From Afifella marina DSM 2698 (lineage in GTDB: Bacteria; Pseudomonadota; Alphaproteobacteria; Rhizobiales; Afifellaceae): DNA of 64,000 bases. The notes under the pieces were generated by a model, which was not told the origin of the DNA, did no database searches, and was given only the letters and a program-made list of their open reading frames with translations. The number at the start of each line of letters is the position of its first letter. Position 1 is the first letter of the stretch. Below, in pieces: positions 31,949-42,023 of the stretch. The DNA is taken from contig NZ_FMVW01000002.1 of the NCBI RefSeq assembly GCF_900102695.1, positions 372,001 through 436,000 on the forward strand, read 5' to 3'. A program made the translations under genes and the position numbers.

Positions 31949-32776
31949 TTGTCCAAACATACGGTTTCGCGCCGTCTGACGGCGGTCGATATCGCGCGCC
32001 GCAAAGGCGGCGAGAAGGTCGTCTCGCTCACGGCCTATCACGCTCATACGGCCGGGATCGTCGATCCTTTGGTCGACTTCATCCTCGTCGGTGATTCGCT
32101 CGGCAACGTCATGCACGGGCTGGAGACGACGGTTCCCGTCACCCTCGACATGATGATCTTGCAGGGGCTCGCCGTCATGCGCGGCTCGAAGCGGGCACTG
32201 GTCGTCGTCGACATGCCTTTCGGCTCCTATGAGGAAAGCCCGCAGCAGGCGTTTCGCAATGCGGCGCGCATCCTGAAGGAAACCGGGGCCGGGGCGGTGA
32301 AGCTCGAAGGCGGCGTCCATATGGCCGAGACGGTCGCCTTCATGACCAAGCGCGGCGTGCCGGTGATGGGCCATGTCGGCCTGACGCCGCAATCGGTCAA
32401 CACGATGGGCGGCTTCCGTGTGCAAGGGCGTTCCGAAGAGGGCCAGAAGGCGCTCGAGGACGACGCGATGGCGATCTCCGATGCCGGTGCTTTCGCCATC
32501 GTCATGGAAGGCATCGTGGAACCGGTGGCGCGCCGCATCACCGAAAAGGTGCCGGCGGTGACGATCGGTATTGGCGCTTCGCCCGCCTGCGACGGGCAGG
32601 TGCTCGTGCTCGAAGACATGCTGGGCCTCAACGAATGGGTGCCGAAATTCGTGCAGAAGTTCGGCTCACTCCGGGCGCATATCGAGGAAGCGGTGACGGC
32701 CTATGCCGAGGCCGTGCGCGAAGAGCGCTTCCCGGGGCCGGAGCACGTCTACCAAGAGACCAAGAAAGAGGCCTGA
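31949..32776 (+). CDS. panB: 3-methyl-2-oxobutanoate hydroxymethyltransferase
   Basis: PanB makes ketopantoate from alpha-ketoisovalerate and 5,10-methylene-tetrahydrofolate, the first step of pantothenate and coenzyme A synthesis. 275 residues, full length. Metal and substrate segments [34 protein letters not shown] and [10 protein letters not shown] are intact. The start is TTG at 31949, supported by GAGGAGG (31938-31944). panC is not in the window. Confidence 0.95.
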   Translation: MSKHTVSRRLTAVDIARRKGGEKVVSLTAYHAHTAGIVDPLVDFILVGDSLGNVMHGLETTVPVTLDMMILQGLAVMRGSKRALVVVDMPFGSYEESPQQAFRNAARILKETGAGAVKLEGGVHMAETVAFMTKRGVPVMGHVGLTPQSVNTMGGFRVQGRSEEGQKALEDDAMAISDAGAFAIVMEGIVEPVARRITEKVPAVTIGIGASPACDGQVLVLEDMLGLNEWVPKFVQKFGSLRAHIEEAVTAYAEAVREERFPGPEHVYQETKKEA

Positions 32777-32901
32777 GGGCGATCCCGGAGGGCCGTTGCG
32801 CGGTGTGCGCAAAGTGGCTAGGTTCCGGCGCGCTTCTCAAGGCTCAACGTCAATCCACTGAACAATAATCGGCAGGCCGGGACGATTCCCCGAAGAGGTA
32901 G

Positions 32902-33747
32902 ATGACCCACGACGACCGTACATCTGACCACTTCATCCGCGAAGTGGATGAGGAGCTGCGCCGCGAGCAGCTGAAGACGCTTTGGGAGCGCTTTGGTCTC
33001 GTCATCATTGGCGTTTGCATTTTGATCGTCGCCATCACCGCAGGCTATCGCGGCTATGTGTGGTGGCAGTCGAAGCAGGCAGCCGAGGAAGGCGACCGGT
33101 ATCTGACGGCGCTCGAAGCCATCGACGCCGGCAATGAGGCGGAGGGGCGCGAGACGCTTGCGGCCCTGGCGAAGGACGGCGGGGGCTACGGCATGCTCGC
33201 CCGTCTGCGCAACGCCGAGATTCTGGCCAAGACCGACGAGCCGGCCGCGATCGCAGCCTACGACGAGGTGGCGAACGACGGCAGCGTCGCTCCGGTGATG
33301 CGCGATCTGGCGCGGGTGCGGGCCGGGCTTCTCGCCCTCGATGCGGGCGACCTCGACGGCGCGGAAAGCCGCGTCTCGTCTCTCGACGAAGCCGGCAACG
33401 CCTGGCGCCATACGGCGCGGGAAATCCTCGGCATGGTCGCCTATCAGCGTGACGCGCTCGAAAAGGCCCGCGATTACTTCGTGGCGATCGACCAGGATGT
33501 GCAGGCGCCGCAGGGCGTGCGCAATCGCGCCGGCCTGATGATCAGCGTGATCGACGGGCAGCTTGCGCCCTCGTCCTCCGCAGACGCGGCATCCGGCGAC
33601 GAAGCGCCCGAGGCGGCGGCCCCAGGAGCTGGGGATGCATCTGGAGACACATCCGGGCCTGCATCTGCGGAAGAGGGTGCGGAAAGTAGCGAAAACGGGT
33701 CTGCCGACGCGAACAGCGGCGCATCCGACACACAATCGACGCAATAG
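32902..33747 (+). CDS. YfgM-like tetratricopeptide membrane protein
   Basis: A 281-residue protein with one N-terminal membrane anchor (residues ~31-51) and a periplasmic TPR-like part, as in YfgM, which associates with the Sec translocon and periplasmic chaperones. The conserved N-terminus is FIREVDEELRREQLKTLWERFG. The C-terminal ~60 residues are a low-complexity Ala/Ser/Asp/Glu tail not found in E. coli YfgM. It directly precedes bamB, the same order as in E. coli (yfgM-bamB-der). Confidence 0.85.
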   Translation: MTHDDRTSDHFIREVDEELRREQLKTLWERFGLVIIGVCILIVAITAGYRGYVWWQSKQAAEEGDRYLTALEAIDAGNEAEGRETLAALAKDGGGYGMLARLRNAEILAKTDEPAAIAAYDEVANDGSVAPVMRDLARVRAGLLALDAGDLDGAESRVSSLDEAGNAWRHTAREILGMVAYQRDALEKARDYFVAIDQDVQAPQGVRNRAGLMISVIDGQLAPSSSADAASGDEAPEAAAPGAGDASGDTSGPASAEEGAESSENGSADANSGASDTQSTQ

Positions 33748-33783
33748 AGCCGTTTTGAGCGAGCGAGAAAGCGGGCGGGAATC

Positions 33784-35100
33784 ATGACCACGCAGACGAA
33801 ATTCGCGGTCCGACTTGCGGGCATCGCTTTGACGGCGGCTCTGCTTGCAGGCTGCGGCAGCTTCACGAACCCCTTCAGCAGCAAGGATGAGATTCTGCCG
33901 GGCGAACGCCGGGCGATCGCCGGCGTCGACGATGCCGACCGGGCCTCCGGTTCAGCCGCAGTCGGCGGGGCGAGCGCGATGCAGGATTGGACGCAGCCCG
34001 GCGGCAACGCCGCGAACGCGCCCGGCAATGTCGCTCTTTCGGGCAACGCCTCACAGACGGTCTTCCGTGCCCGGGTCTTCGGCAGCGGCAGGCGCGCGGC
34101 GCGCGCCTCGGCCGCGCCGCTCATCGTCGGCGGAAACATCTACGTCTACGACGCGGCGGGCACCGTGACGGCCCTTTCGACCGGCGGCGGCAAAGCCTGG
34201 TCCGTCTCGCTTGCGCCCGAGAAGGAAAAGAGCCGTTCACCGGGCGGCGGTATCGCCTATTCCAATGGCATGGTGATTGCCGCGACGGGCTATGGCGAAA
34301 TGGTGGCTCTCGATCCCGCGACTGGCGGGCGCGCCTGGTCTTATGATCTCAAAGCTCCTGCGCGCTCGGCCCCGACAGCGGCTGGTGGCAAGGCCTATGT
34401 GGTCACCTCCACCAACGTTCTTCATGCCGTCAATCTGGCCGACGGCTCGGAAGCCTGGAGCTATCCGGGTATCCCGGAAAATGCCGGCGTGCTTTCGGGC
34501 GCGAGCCCGGCCGTCGTCGGCAACACGGTCGTCGTGCCTTATTCGTCGGGCGAGGTGATCGCCTTCGATGCCAATAAGGGCGATCTCAAATGGGCCGATG
34601 CGGTCATTCGCTCGACGCGCACGCTCGCCGTTTCCGGCCTCACCGATGTTGCCGCGAGCCCTGTCGTTTCCGACGGTGTCGTCTACGCCACCGGCGTTTC
34701 CGGGCGGACGATCGCCGTCAGGCTCTCCAATGGCGAACGGCTCTGGGAACAAAATCTCGGCGGCTCGTCAACGCCGGTCGTTTCCGGCAACGCGCTCTTT
34801 CTGATCGATTTGCAGGACCGTATGGTGGCACTTGACCGCCGCACCGGCAAAATCTTCTGGCAAACCGACCTTCCGGTGGTGCGCAAGAAGCGTTTCTTCT
34901 CCACCTGGGTCGGGCCGATGCTCGCAGGCGGGACGCTTTGGGCGGTTTCGAACGACGAGAAGCTGATCGCGGTCGATCCGTCGAGCGGCAACATCGTCGG
35001 CGAGCGCTCCATTCCGGCGAAGGGTCTCCAGCGCCCGATCGCCGCCGGCGGCAGGCTCTATATCGTGACCAGCGACGGATCCCTGTCGGCGCTGCAATAA
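33784..35100 (+). CDS. bamB: outer-membrane assembly lipoprotein BamB
   Basis: A 438-residue lipoprotein subunit of the beta-barrel assembly machine. The lipobox LLAGC gives Cys24 as the lipid-modified residue. PQQ/WD-like beta-propeller repeats run through the protein (for example DAAGTVTALSTGGGKAWSV, ALDPATGGRAWSYDL, ALDRRTGKIFWQTDL). It lies between yfgM-like and der, 36 nt and 21 nt from its neighbours. Confidence 0.93.
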   Translation: MTTQTKFAVRLAGIALTAALLAGCGSFTNPFSSKDEILPGERRAIAGVDDADRASGSAAVGGASAMQDWTQPGGNAANAPGNVALSGNASQTVFRARVFGSGRRAARASAAPLIVGGNIYVYDAAGTVTALSTGGGKAWSVSLAPEKEKSRSPGGGIAYSNGMVIAATGYGEMVALDPATGGRAWSYDLKAPARSAPTAAGGKAYVVTSTNVLHAVNLADGSEAWSYPGIPENAGVLSGASPAVVGNTVVVPYSSGEVIAFDANKGDLKWADAVIRSTRTLAVSGLTDVAASPVVSDGVVYATGVSGRTIAVRLSNGERLWEQNLGGSSTPVVSGNALFLIDLQDRMVALDRRTGKIFWQTDLPVVRKKRFFSTWVGPMLAGGTLWAVSNDEKLIAVDPSSGNIVGERSIPAKGLQRPIAAGGRLYIVTSDGSLSALQ

Positions 35101-35121
35101 GAGAGACGGGGCGCTTCTGCG

Positions 35122-36528
35122 ATGTCTTTGACCGTCGCCCTCGTCGGGCGCCCGAACGTCGGTAAATCGACGCTCTTCAACCGCCTCGTCGGGCAAAAGA
35201 TCGCGCTCGTCGACGATCGGCCCGGCGTCACGCGCGATCGCCGCGAGGCTCCGGCCAAGCTCGGCGATCTCGACTTCATCCTGATCGATACGGCGGGCCT
35301 CGAAGATGCCGCCGACGAGACGCTCCAGGGGCGCATGCGTGCGCAAACGGAGCGGGCGATCGCCGATGCCGACATCTCCGTCTTCATGGTCGATGCGCGC
35401 GTCGGCATCACGCCCGACGACGAGCATTTCGCCCGACTGATCCGCCAGGGCGGCAAGCCGGTCGTTCTCGTCGCCAACAAGGCAGAGGGGCGCGCGGCGG
35501 AATCGGGGCTTCTCGAAGCCTATTCGCTCGGCTTTGGCGAGGCTGTCGCGGTCTCTGCCGAGCATGGCGTCGGGCTTCCGGACCTTTATGAGGCCGTCGT
35601 TGCGACGCTCGGTGAGAAGGCCGCGCTTTATCTTCCCAAGGAAGAGACGGACGAGGACGACGAGGACGAGGCAGCCGAGGGCACGGGCGAGGAAACCCGC
35701 ACGCTCAAACCCATCCGCGTTGCGATCGTCGGACAGCCGAATGCCGGCAAGTCGACGCTGATCAATCGAATGATCGGCGAAGAGAGGCTTCTGACCGGGC
35801 CCGAAGCCGGGATCACGCGCGATTCGATCGCCGTCGACTGGACCTGGCGCGGGCGGCCGTTCCGGCTCATCGATACGGCGGGCATGCGCCGCAAGGCGAA
35901 GGTGATCGACAAGCTCGAAAAGCTCTCCGTCGGCGATGCGCTGCGGGCGATCCGCTTTGCGGAGGTCGTGATCATCGTGATCGACGCGACGATGCCGTTC
36001 GAAAAGCAGGATCTGCAGATCGCCGATCTCGTGGCACGTGAAGGACGCGCCCTGGTTCTCGCCCTCAACAAATGGGACGAGGTGCGTGATCCAGACGGGC
36101 TGCGCCGCGAATTGCAGGCCGATCTCAGCGAGACGCTCGTACAGGTGCGCGGCGTGCCGCTCATCCCGATCTCGGCGCTTACGGGTTCCGGCATCGATCA
36201 GCTTCTGGAAGGTGTCAGCCGGATCTACGAGACGTGGAACCGGCGCGTGGCGACGGCCGCGCTCAATCGCTGGCTCGATCATCTGATCGCACGCCATCCG
36301 CCTCCTGCCGTCGCTGGCAGGCGTCTGAAGATCAAATATCTGACGCAGTCGAAGACCCGGCCGCCGACGTTCTTTCTCGCCTGTTCGCGGCCCGAGGCGC
36401 TGCCCGAGGCGTATAAGCGCTACGTCGTCAACGGGCTGCGGGAGGATTTCGACCTCAAGGGCGTGCCGATCCGGCTGATGACGCGCGGCGCCAAGAATCC
36501 CTATGAGGGAAGGGGCCGGAAAGGCTGA
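35122..36528 (+). CDS. der: ribosome biogenesis GTPase Der (EngA)
   Basis: A tandem GTPase needed for 50S ribosomal subunit assembly, 468 residues. The first G domain has GRPNVGKST (G1) and DTAGLE (G3); an acidic linker ([13 protein letters not shown]) leads to the second G domain with [15 protein letters not shown] and NKWDE. A KH-like C-terminal domain ends with [14 protein letters not shown]. It is 21 nt after bamB and convergent with the SDR gene. Confidence 0.96.
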   Translation: MSLTVALVGRPNVGKSTLFNRLVGQKIALVDDRPGVTRDRREAPAKLGDLDFILIDTAGLEDAADETLQGRMRAQTERAIADADISVFMVDARVGITPDDEHFARLIRQGGKPVVLVANKAEGRAAESGLLEAYSLGFGEAVAVSAEHGVGLPDLYEAVVATLGEKAALYLPKEETDEDDEDEAAEGTGEETRTLKPIRVAIVGQPNAGKSTLINRMIGEERLLTGPEAGITRDSIAVDWTWRGRPFRLIDTAGMRRKAKVIDKLEKLSVGDALRAIRFAEVVIIVIDATMPFEKQDLQIADLVAREGRALVLALNKWDEVRDPDGLRRELQADLSETLVQVRGVPLIPISALTGSGIDQLLEGVSRIYETWNRRVATAALNRWLDHLIARHPPPAVAGRRLKIKYLTQSKTRPPTFFLACSRPEALPEAYKRYVVNGLREDFDLKGVPIRLMTRGAKNPYEGRGRKG

Positions 36529-36565
36529 GTGCCAACCGGCCGCTTCTCAAGCTCGGTTTTTGATG

Positions 36566-37312
36566 TCAGGCCGGGGCGTGGAAGTTCTGAAACGCCTTGG
36601 AGCGGAAGTCGAAGAGGACATCGCTCTGCTCGAAATCGGGCGCTGCGAGCTTCACGAGGTCCGGTGCGATCTCGGAGGGATGCGGCAGCGTCTCGGGATC
36701 TTCACCCGGCATCGCTTGCGCCCGCATCGCCGTGCGCATGGCGCCCGGATCGACCATCACCACCTTGATCGGGGATTTCTGCGTCTCGTGCGCATAGGTG
36801 CGCGCCAGTGCCTCAAGCGCTGCCTTGGAGACCGCGTAGGGGCCCCAGAACGGCTTCAGGCTGTGCGCTACGCCGGACGAGATGAAGATCGCCCGTCCGG
36901 ATTCGGAGCGCTTCAGAAGCGGATCGAGCGAGCGGATGAGGCGCCAATTGGCGGTGACGTTGATCGCCATCACCTTGTCCCAGTCCTTCGCCTGCACGTG
37001 ACCGAGGGGCGACAGGGTGCCGAGGATGCCGGCATTGGCGAGGAGAATGTCGAGGCGTCCCCAGCGCTCGTTGATGGCGCCGCCGAGACGGTCGATGCCC
37101 GGCCCGTCGGTCAGGTCGAGCGGCACCAGCGTGCAAGCCCCGCCGGCGGCACGGATCTCGTCGTCCAGTTCTTCAAGCGCGCCTTGCGTGCGGGCGACGG
37201 CGACGATATGCGCGCCGGCTTCGGCCATGGCTTTTGCAGCGAAATAGCCGATGCCGCGCGTCGCGCCGGTGACGACGGCGATACGGCCGGCGAGCGGTTT
37301 TTTTTCGGTCAT
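36566..37312 (-). CDS. short-chain dehydrogenase/reductase
   Basis: A classical SDR, 248 residues. NAD(P)-binding TGATRGIG is at residues ~16-23, NAG at LANAG, and the catalytic YxxxK is YAVSK with Ser upstream (FISSGVAHS). Substrate is not known. It follows purF after only 2 nt and is the last gene of the alr-radA-cvpA-purF-SDR run. This purF-SDR pairing is frequent in Hyphomicrobiales. Confidence 0.87.
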   Translation of the reverse strand: MTEKKPLAGRIAVVTGATRGIGYFAAKAMAEAGAHIVAVARTQGALEELDDEIRAAGGACTLVPLDLTDGPGIDRLGGAINERWGRLDILLANAGILGTLSPLGHVQAKDWDKVMAINVTANWRLIRSLDPLLKRSESGRAIFISSGVAHSLKPFWGPYAVSKAALEALARTYAHETQKSPIKVVMVDPGAMRTAMRAQAMPGEDPETLPHPSEIAPDLVKLAAPDFEQSDVLFDFRSKAFQNFHAPA

Positions 37313-37314
37313 GA

Positions 37315-38784
37315 TTATCCGGCTTCAGACAACAGGTTGAGCTGGCGGACGGTGCCGACCGATTCGCGGTCGGTGAGGCGCGTCGGATACTCGCCCGTGA
37401 AGCAGGCGTCGCAATATTGCGGCTGTGCCGCATTGCGGACCTCTTCGCCGACGGCGCGGTAAAGCCCGTCGATCGTCAGGAAGGCGAGGCTGTCGACGCG
37501 GATGAAATCGGCCATCTCCTCGATCGACATGCGCGAGGCGAGGAGCTTTGCCTTTTCCGGCGTATCGACACCGTAGAAGCAGGGATTGGTCGTGGGCGGG
37601 CTCGCGATGCGCATATGCACTTCGGCGGCGCCGGCATCGCGCACCATTTCCACGATCTTGAGCGAGGTCGTGCCGCGGACGATGGAATCGTCGACGAGCA
37701 CCACGCGCTTGCCCTTGAGGATCGCCGAATTGGCGTTGTGCTTCAGCTTCACGCCCATATGCCGGATCGAGTCGGAGGGCTCGATGAAAGTGCGGCCGAC
37801 ATAATGGTTGCGGATGATGCCGAGCTCGAAGGGGATGCCGCTCTCTTTGGCGAAGCCGATGGCGGCCGGATTGCCGGAATCCGGCACCGGGACGATGAGA
37901 TCGGCTTCGGCCGGGGCCTCGCGCGCGAGCTCCATGCCGATCTTCTTGCGCGATTCGTAAATCGACGCGCCGGCGATGACGGAATCGGGTCTGGCGAAAT
38001 AGACGTGCTCGAAAATGCAGAAGCGCGGACGCTCCCGCTTAAACGGCCGCAGAGAATCGATCGAATGGTCGGTGATGACGATCATCTCGCCCGGCTCGAT
38101 CTCACGCACGAACCGCGCGCCGATGATGTCGAGCGCGCAGGTCTCCGAGGCGAGCACATGGGCGCCATCGAGATCGCCGAGGACGAGGGGACGCACGCCG
38201 AGCGGGTCGCGGCAGCCGATCATCTTCTTTTCCGACAGGGCGACCAGCGAATAGGCGCCCTCGACCTGGGTGAGCGCATCGATGAGGCGGTCGATCAGGG
38301 GGGCCTTCTGACTCGTGGCGATCAGATGGATGATCGTTTCGGTGTCGGAGGTCGACTGGAAAATGGAGCCGCGGTTTTGCAGGTCGCGCTGCAAGGTGCG
38401 GGCATTGGTGATGTTGCCGTTGTGCGCGACCGCGAAACCGCCGCCGGCGAATTCCGCAAACATCGGCTGGACGTTGCGCAGAACCGGGGCACCGGTCGTG
38501 GAATAGCGGTTGTGGCCGATCGCCTTGTCGCCGTGCAGGCGTGCGATCACCTCCGGCGCGGTGAAGTTGTCGCCGACATGGCCGATGTGGCGCTCCACAT
38601 GGAACTGGCGCCCGTCATAGGAGATGATGCCCGCCGCCTCCTGGCCGCGATGCTGGAGCGCATGCAGGCCGAGCGCCGTCAGCGCTGCAGCCTCGGGATG
38701 ACCGAAAATGCCGAAGACGCCGCATTCCTCGTGGAACTTGTCGTCGCCGGCGGCCTGGAAGGGATGGGCGGGAAGGATCTGCAT
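37315..38784 (-). CDS. purF: amidophosphoribosyltransferase
   Basis: PurF transfers the amide of glutamine to PRPP, the first committed step of purine synthesis. 489 residues. The glutaminase nucleophile is Cys21 (EECGVFGIFG) after a 20-residue propeptide that is normally removed. The C-terminal PRPP-binding motif is present (VVLVDDSIVRGTT), and four cysteines may bind an Fe-S cluster. It starts 3 nt after the cvpA stop, as cvpA-purF are linked in many bacteria. Confidence 0.96.
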   Translation of the reverse strand: MQILPAHPFQAAGDDKFHEECGVFGIFGHPEAAALTALGLHALQHRGQEAAGIISYDGRQFHVERHIGHVGDNFTAPEVIARLHGDKAIGHNRYSTTGAPVLRNVQPMFAEFAGGGFAVAHNGNITNARTLQRDLQNRGSIFQSTSDTETIIHLIATSQKAPLIDRLIDALTQVEGAYSLVALSEKKMIGCRDPLGVRPLVLGDLDGAHVLASETCALDIIGARFVREIEPGEMIVITDHSIDSLRPFKRERPRFCIFEHVYFARPDSVIAGASIYESRKKIGMELAREAPAEADLIVPVPDSGNPAAIGFAKESGIPFELGIIRNHYVGRTFIEPSDSIRHMGVKLKHNANSAILKGKRVVLVDDSIVRGTTSLKIVEMVRDAGAAEVHMRIASPPTTNPCFYGVDTPEKAKLLASRMSIEEMADFIRVDSLAFLTIDGLYRAVGEEVRNAAQPQYCDACFTGEYPTRLTDRESVGTVRQLNLLSEAG

Positions 38785-38787
38785 GGC

Positions 38788-39411
38788 CTATTGCGAGAGC
38801 TGGCGGTTGAGGGCGTTCTGATCGTCGGCATCGTAGGTGCCGGCCGGACCGGTGGCGTCGCTGCTGCTGCCCGCGGGCTGGGCACGGCGCTCGGCGTCTT
38901 CCTGACGGAAGCGTTCGATGATCTCCGCTTCCGGATCCTCCGGCAGTGCGTTCATCAGATCCTGGCCCATGGAATCGAGCCAGGGTTTGGAGCGCGCGTC
39001 GGCGATCCAGGTCGGCTGATGTTCGGGCGAGATGAAGAAGTTGAGGAAAAGCACCGCGATGACGACGAGGAGGAGGCCGCGCGCCGCTCCGAAAACGAAG
39101 CCGAAGGTGCGGTCGAGAGGACCGGCCTTGGAATCGAGGATGAAGTCGGAGATGCGCATCGTCACCAGCGAGACGACGATCAAGGTGATGAAGAAGATGC
39201 CGGCCACCGTCAGCCCGAGCGCCACCGTGCGGTCATCCACATATTGCTGGGTGTAGGGCAGGACATCCTGCCAGAACATATAGGTGACGATCGCTGCCAC
39301 CACCCAAGAGGCGATGGAGAAGACCTCACGGGTGAAGCCGCGGATCATGGCAAGAACCGCAGAAATGAACATGATCAGCAGGAGAACGCCGTCGAGTAGC
39401 GTTATCGGCAT
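38788..39411 (-). CDS. cvpA: CvpA family membrane protein
   Basis: An inner-membrane protein of 207 residues with four hydrophobic segments and a hydrophilic, Gln/Asp/Ala-rich C-terminal tail. The family pattern LLDGVLLLIMFISAVLAMIRGFTREV is at the N-terminus. CvpA is linked to colicin V production and envelope stress in E. coli; its molecular function is unresolved. ATG 39411 fits the family; the upstream extension is rejected. Confidence 0.9.
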   Translation of the reverse strand: MPITLLDGVLLLIMFISAVLAMIRGFTREVFSIASWVVAAIVTYMFWQDVLPYTQQYVDDRTVALGLTVAGIFFITLIVVSLVTMRISDFILDSKAGPLDRTFGFVFGAARGLLLVVIAVLFLNFFISPEHQPTWIADARSKPWLDSMGQDLMNALPEDPEAEIIERFRQEDAERRAQPAGSSSDATGPAGTYDADDQNALNRQLSQ

Positions 39412-39466
39412 TGCAGGTGGTTCCCTCGTCCGCGATAGATGACGGCGCGTCGTGGCATCGCCGAGC

Positions 39467-40858
39467 TCACTGATGGTTGCGGTCCCGGCCGCTTTGTTCC
39501 TGGGCACGTGCCGCAAAGGCGGCCACCATATCGGCCAAGGTCGCGATCTTGTCCAGAGCCAGCCCGGTCACTGTGTCCTCGCTGCCCGCTTCGGGCAGAA
39601 ATGCTTTCCGAAAGCCAAGTTTTTCCGCTTCCTTCAGCCGCTGTTGGCTTTGTGCGACGGCACGGATGGTGCCTGAAAGGCTGACCTCGCCGAAATAGAT
39701 ACTGTCGGGCGGCGTCGCAACCCCGGTGCGCGAGGAGATGAGCGCCGCCGCAATCGCCAGATCGGCGGCCGGCTCGGCTATGCGAAGTCCGCCGGCGACG
39801 TTGAGATAGACGTCGAACTGGCCGAAACGAAGGCCGCAGCGCGCTTCAAGAACCGCGAGAAGCATGGCGAGGCGGTTGGGGTCCCAGCCGACGACGGCGC
39901 GCCGTGGCGTGGCGAGGCTCGATTGGGAGACGAGCGCCTGCACCTCGACGAGAAGCGGCCGCGTGCCTTCCATGCCGGCGAAGATCGCCGTGCCCGGGCT
40001 TATCGCATCGCGTTCGCCGATGAAGAGATCGGACGGATTGGCGACCTCGCGCAGGCCATCGCCCGCCATCTCGAAGACGCCGATTTCGGAGGCCGGGCCG
40101 AAACGATTCTTGACCGCCCGCAGAAGGCGGAAACGGTGGCCGGCATCGCCTTCGAAATAAAGCACCGCGTCGACCATGTGCTCGACGACGCGCGGCCCGG
40201 CGATCTGGCCGTCCTTGGTGACGTGACCGACGAGGATCACGACGGCGCCGGTCGATTTGGCGAGGCGGATGAGGTTTTGCGAGGCAAGACGCACCTGCGT
40301 GACCGTGCCAGGCGCACTTTCGGCGAGATCGGTCCACATCGTCTGGATGGAATCGACGATGACGACATCGACCTTGGGCCCGGTCTTCAGCGTTGCGAGA
40401 ATGTCCTCGATATGGGTTTCGGCAGCGAGCTGCACGGGCGCATCGACGACGCCGAGGCGCTCGGCACGCAAACGGACCTGATCGATCGCCTCTTCGCCGG
40501 AGACATAGATGACGTGGCGGCCATCGCGGGCGAGCGAGGCCGCGGCCTGGAGGAGAAGGGTGGATTTGCCGATGCCCGGATCGCCGCCGACGAGAAGGGC
40601 GGAGGCCGGCACGAAGCCGCCGCCTGTGACGCGGTCGAGTTCGGCGATGCCGCTCGTCAGGCGCGGCGGGCTTTCCGTCTTGCCCGAGAGGGGACGAAGC
40701 ATGACGACGTTGCCGCGCCCGGCGGCCGTCGAGGCGGGGGCGGCCGGGCCTTCCTCCTGCAGCGTGTTCCATTCTCCGCAGGCGTCGCAACGCCCCTGCC
40801 AGCGCGGCCAGACGGCCCCGCAATTCACGCAGACATATTGCGTCTTCGGGCGCGCCAT
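39467..40858 (-). CDS. radA: DNA repair protein RadA
   Basis: RadA/Sms, a RecA-related ATPase that drives branch migration during recombinational repair, 463 residues. The N-terminal C4 zinc finger (CVNCGAVWPRWQGRCDACGEW), Walker A GGDPGIGKST, RadA-specific KNRFG (VKNRFGPASE) and the Lon-like C-terminal domain are present. Its ATG overlaps the alr stop by 1 nt (TGATG). A C-terminal Gln/Arg-rich tail is short. Confidence 0.96.
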   Translation of the reverse strand: MARPKTQYVCVNCGAVWPRWQGRCDACGEWNTLQEEGPAAPASTAAGRGNVVMLRPLSGKTESPPRLTSGIAELDRVTGGGFVPASALLVGGDPGIGKSTLLLQAAASLARDGRHVIYVSGEEAIDQVRLRAERLGVVDAPVQLAAETHIEDILATLKTGPKVDVVIVDSIQTMWTDLAESAPGTVTQVRLASQNLIRLAKSTGAVVILVGHVTKDGQIAGPRVVEHMVDAVLYFEGDAGHRFRLLRAVKNRFGPASEIGVFEMAGDGLREVANPSDLFIGERDAISPGTAIFAGMEGTRPLLVEVQALVSQSSLATPRRAVVGWDPNRLAMLLAVLEARCGLRFGQFDVYLNVAGGLRIAEPAADLAIAAALISSRTGVATPPDSIYFGEVSLSGTIRAVAQSQQRLKEAEKLGFRKAFLPEAGSEDTVTGLALDKIATLADMVAAFAARAQEQSGRDRNHQ

Positions 40859-41988
40859 CAGGAGGGGCCGCCGCTTTCGACGCCGCCGATATAGCGGCGA
40901 TGGGCACGGCGGGAGAGATTGGTCAGAAGTTCGTAGGAAATGGTGCCAGCATGGCGGGCGACGGCGTCGATATCGACGTTCGGGCCAAAAAGCTCGGCCG
41001 TCTTGCCGGGGAGCGCAAGACCTTCCGGAATGTCGGTCACGTCGACCGAAATGAGATCCATCGAGATACGCCCGAGCAAGGGCGCAAGATGCCCGCCGAT
41101 GGAAACGAGGGCGCCCGACGCCATGTCCGAGGAGCCGGCGGCGCGCAGATAGCCATCGGCGTAACCGGCGGAGAGGATCGCGATGCGGGTCGTGCGCCGC
41201 AGAGTTTCCAGCGCGCCGTAGCCCACCGTCTCGCCGGGATGGCCGGTGCGCACCTGCAGGATGCGCGCTTCCGCGGTGACCACCGGGTCGGAGATCGCCT
41301 CCGGATGCGAGGCACCGCCGTAAAGGGCGATGCCCGGGCGGCAGAGTTCGTGGCGATAGGCGCGGCCCATATGGATGCCGGCCGAATTGGCGAGCGAAGC
41401 CCGCGGCAGCCCGAGCAGCGCTTTGGCATGCGCAAAGCGCTCGCGCTGCCTCTCGTTCAAGGGCTTTTCCGGTTCGTCGGCGCAGGCGAGATGGCTGATC
41501 ATCAGATCGATGCCGGGGCCCGGGCCTCCAGCTTCTGCAAGCGCCTCGGTGTCCGCAAGCGTCAGACCGAGACGGTTCATGCCGGTATCGACGTGAAGCG
41601 CGGCCTTGTCACGGCCCGGCCATTTGCGCCAGCTCTGAAGCTCGCCGAAATGGCCGAGGACCGGAGAAAGACGTGCCTCGCGGTAGAGCTCGGCCGCGTC
41701 CGCGAAAAAGCCGGCGAGCACATAGATCGCGGCACTCCCGGCGGGATCGTGGTTTGCCAAAGCGGCGCGCAGGGCGGCACCTTCTTCCGGGACCGCGACG
41801 AAAAACGTCCGGCAACCCGCCGCAAACAGGGCCGGCCCGGTCATCGCAATGCCGGTGCCATAAGCGTCCGCCTTGACGACGCCGGCGCATTCGGCCGGCG
41901 CGACAAGGTCCTTCAGCCGACGCCAATTGCCGACGAGGGCGTTCAAATCAATGGTCAGGCAAAGACCGGCGGCCGCCTCTTGGCTCAC
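40858..41988 (-). CDS. alr: alanine racemase
   Basis: PLP-dependent racemase that makes D-alanine for peptidoglycan, 376 residues. The PLP lysine is in AGVVKADAYGTG; the second catalytic residue is the Tyr in VGYGALETLR. Start GTG 41988 (VSQEAAAGLCL) was chosen because GGAG lies just upstream and the enzyme family begins about there; the longer frame would run into dnaB. It follows dnaB after 35 nt and overlaps radA. Confidence 0.93.
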   Translation of the reverse strand: MSQEAAAGLCLTIDLNALVGNWRRLKDLVAPAECAGVVKADAYGTGIAMTGPALFAAGCRTFFVAVPEEGAALRAALANHDPAGSAAIYVLAGFFADAAELYREARLSPVLGHFGELQSWRKWPGRDKAALHVDTGMNRLGLTLADTEALAEAGGPGPGIDLMISHLACADEPEKPLNERQRERFAHAKALLGLPRASLANSAGIHMGRAYRHELCRPGIALYGGASHPEAISDPVVTAEARILQVRTGHPGETVGYGALETLRRTTRIAILSAGYADGYLRAAGSSDMASGALVSIGGHLAPLLGRISMDLISVDVTDIPEGLALPGKTAELFGPNVDIDAVARHAGTISYELLTNLSRRAHRRYIGGVESGGPS

Positions 41989-42023
41989 GTCTCCAACCTC
42001 GCGCACACGGGAATCATCAAGGC

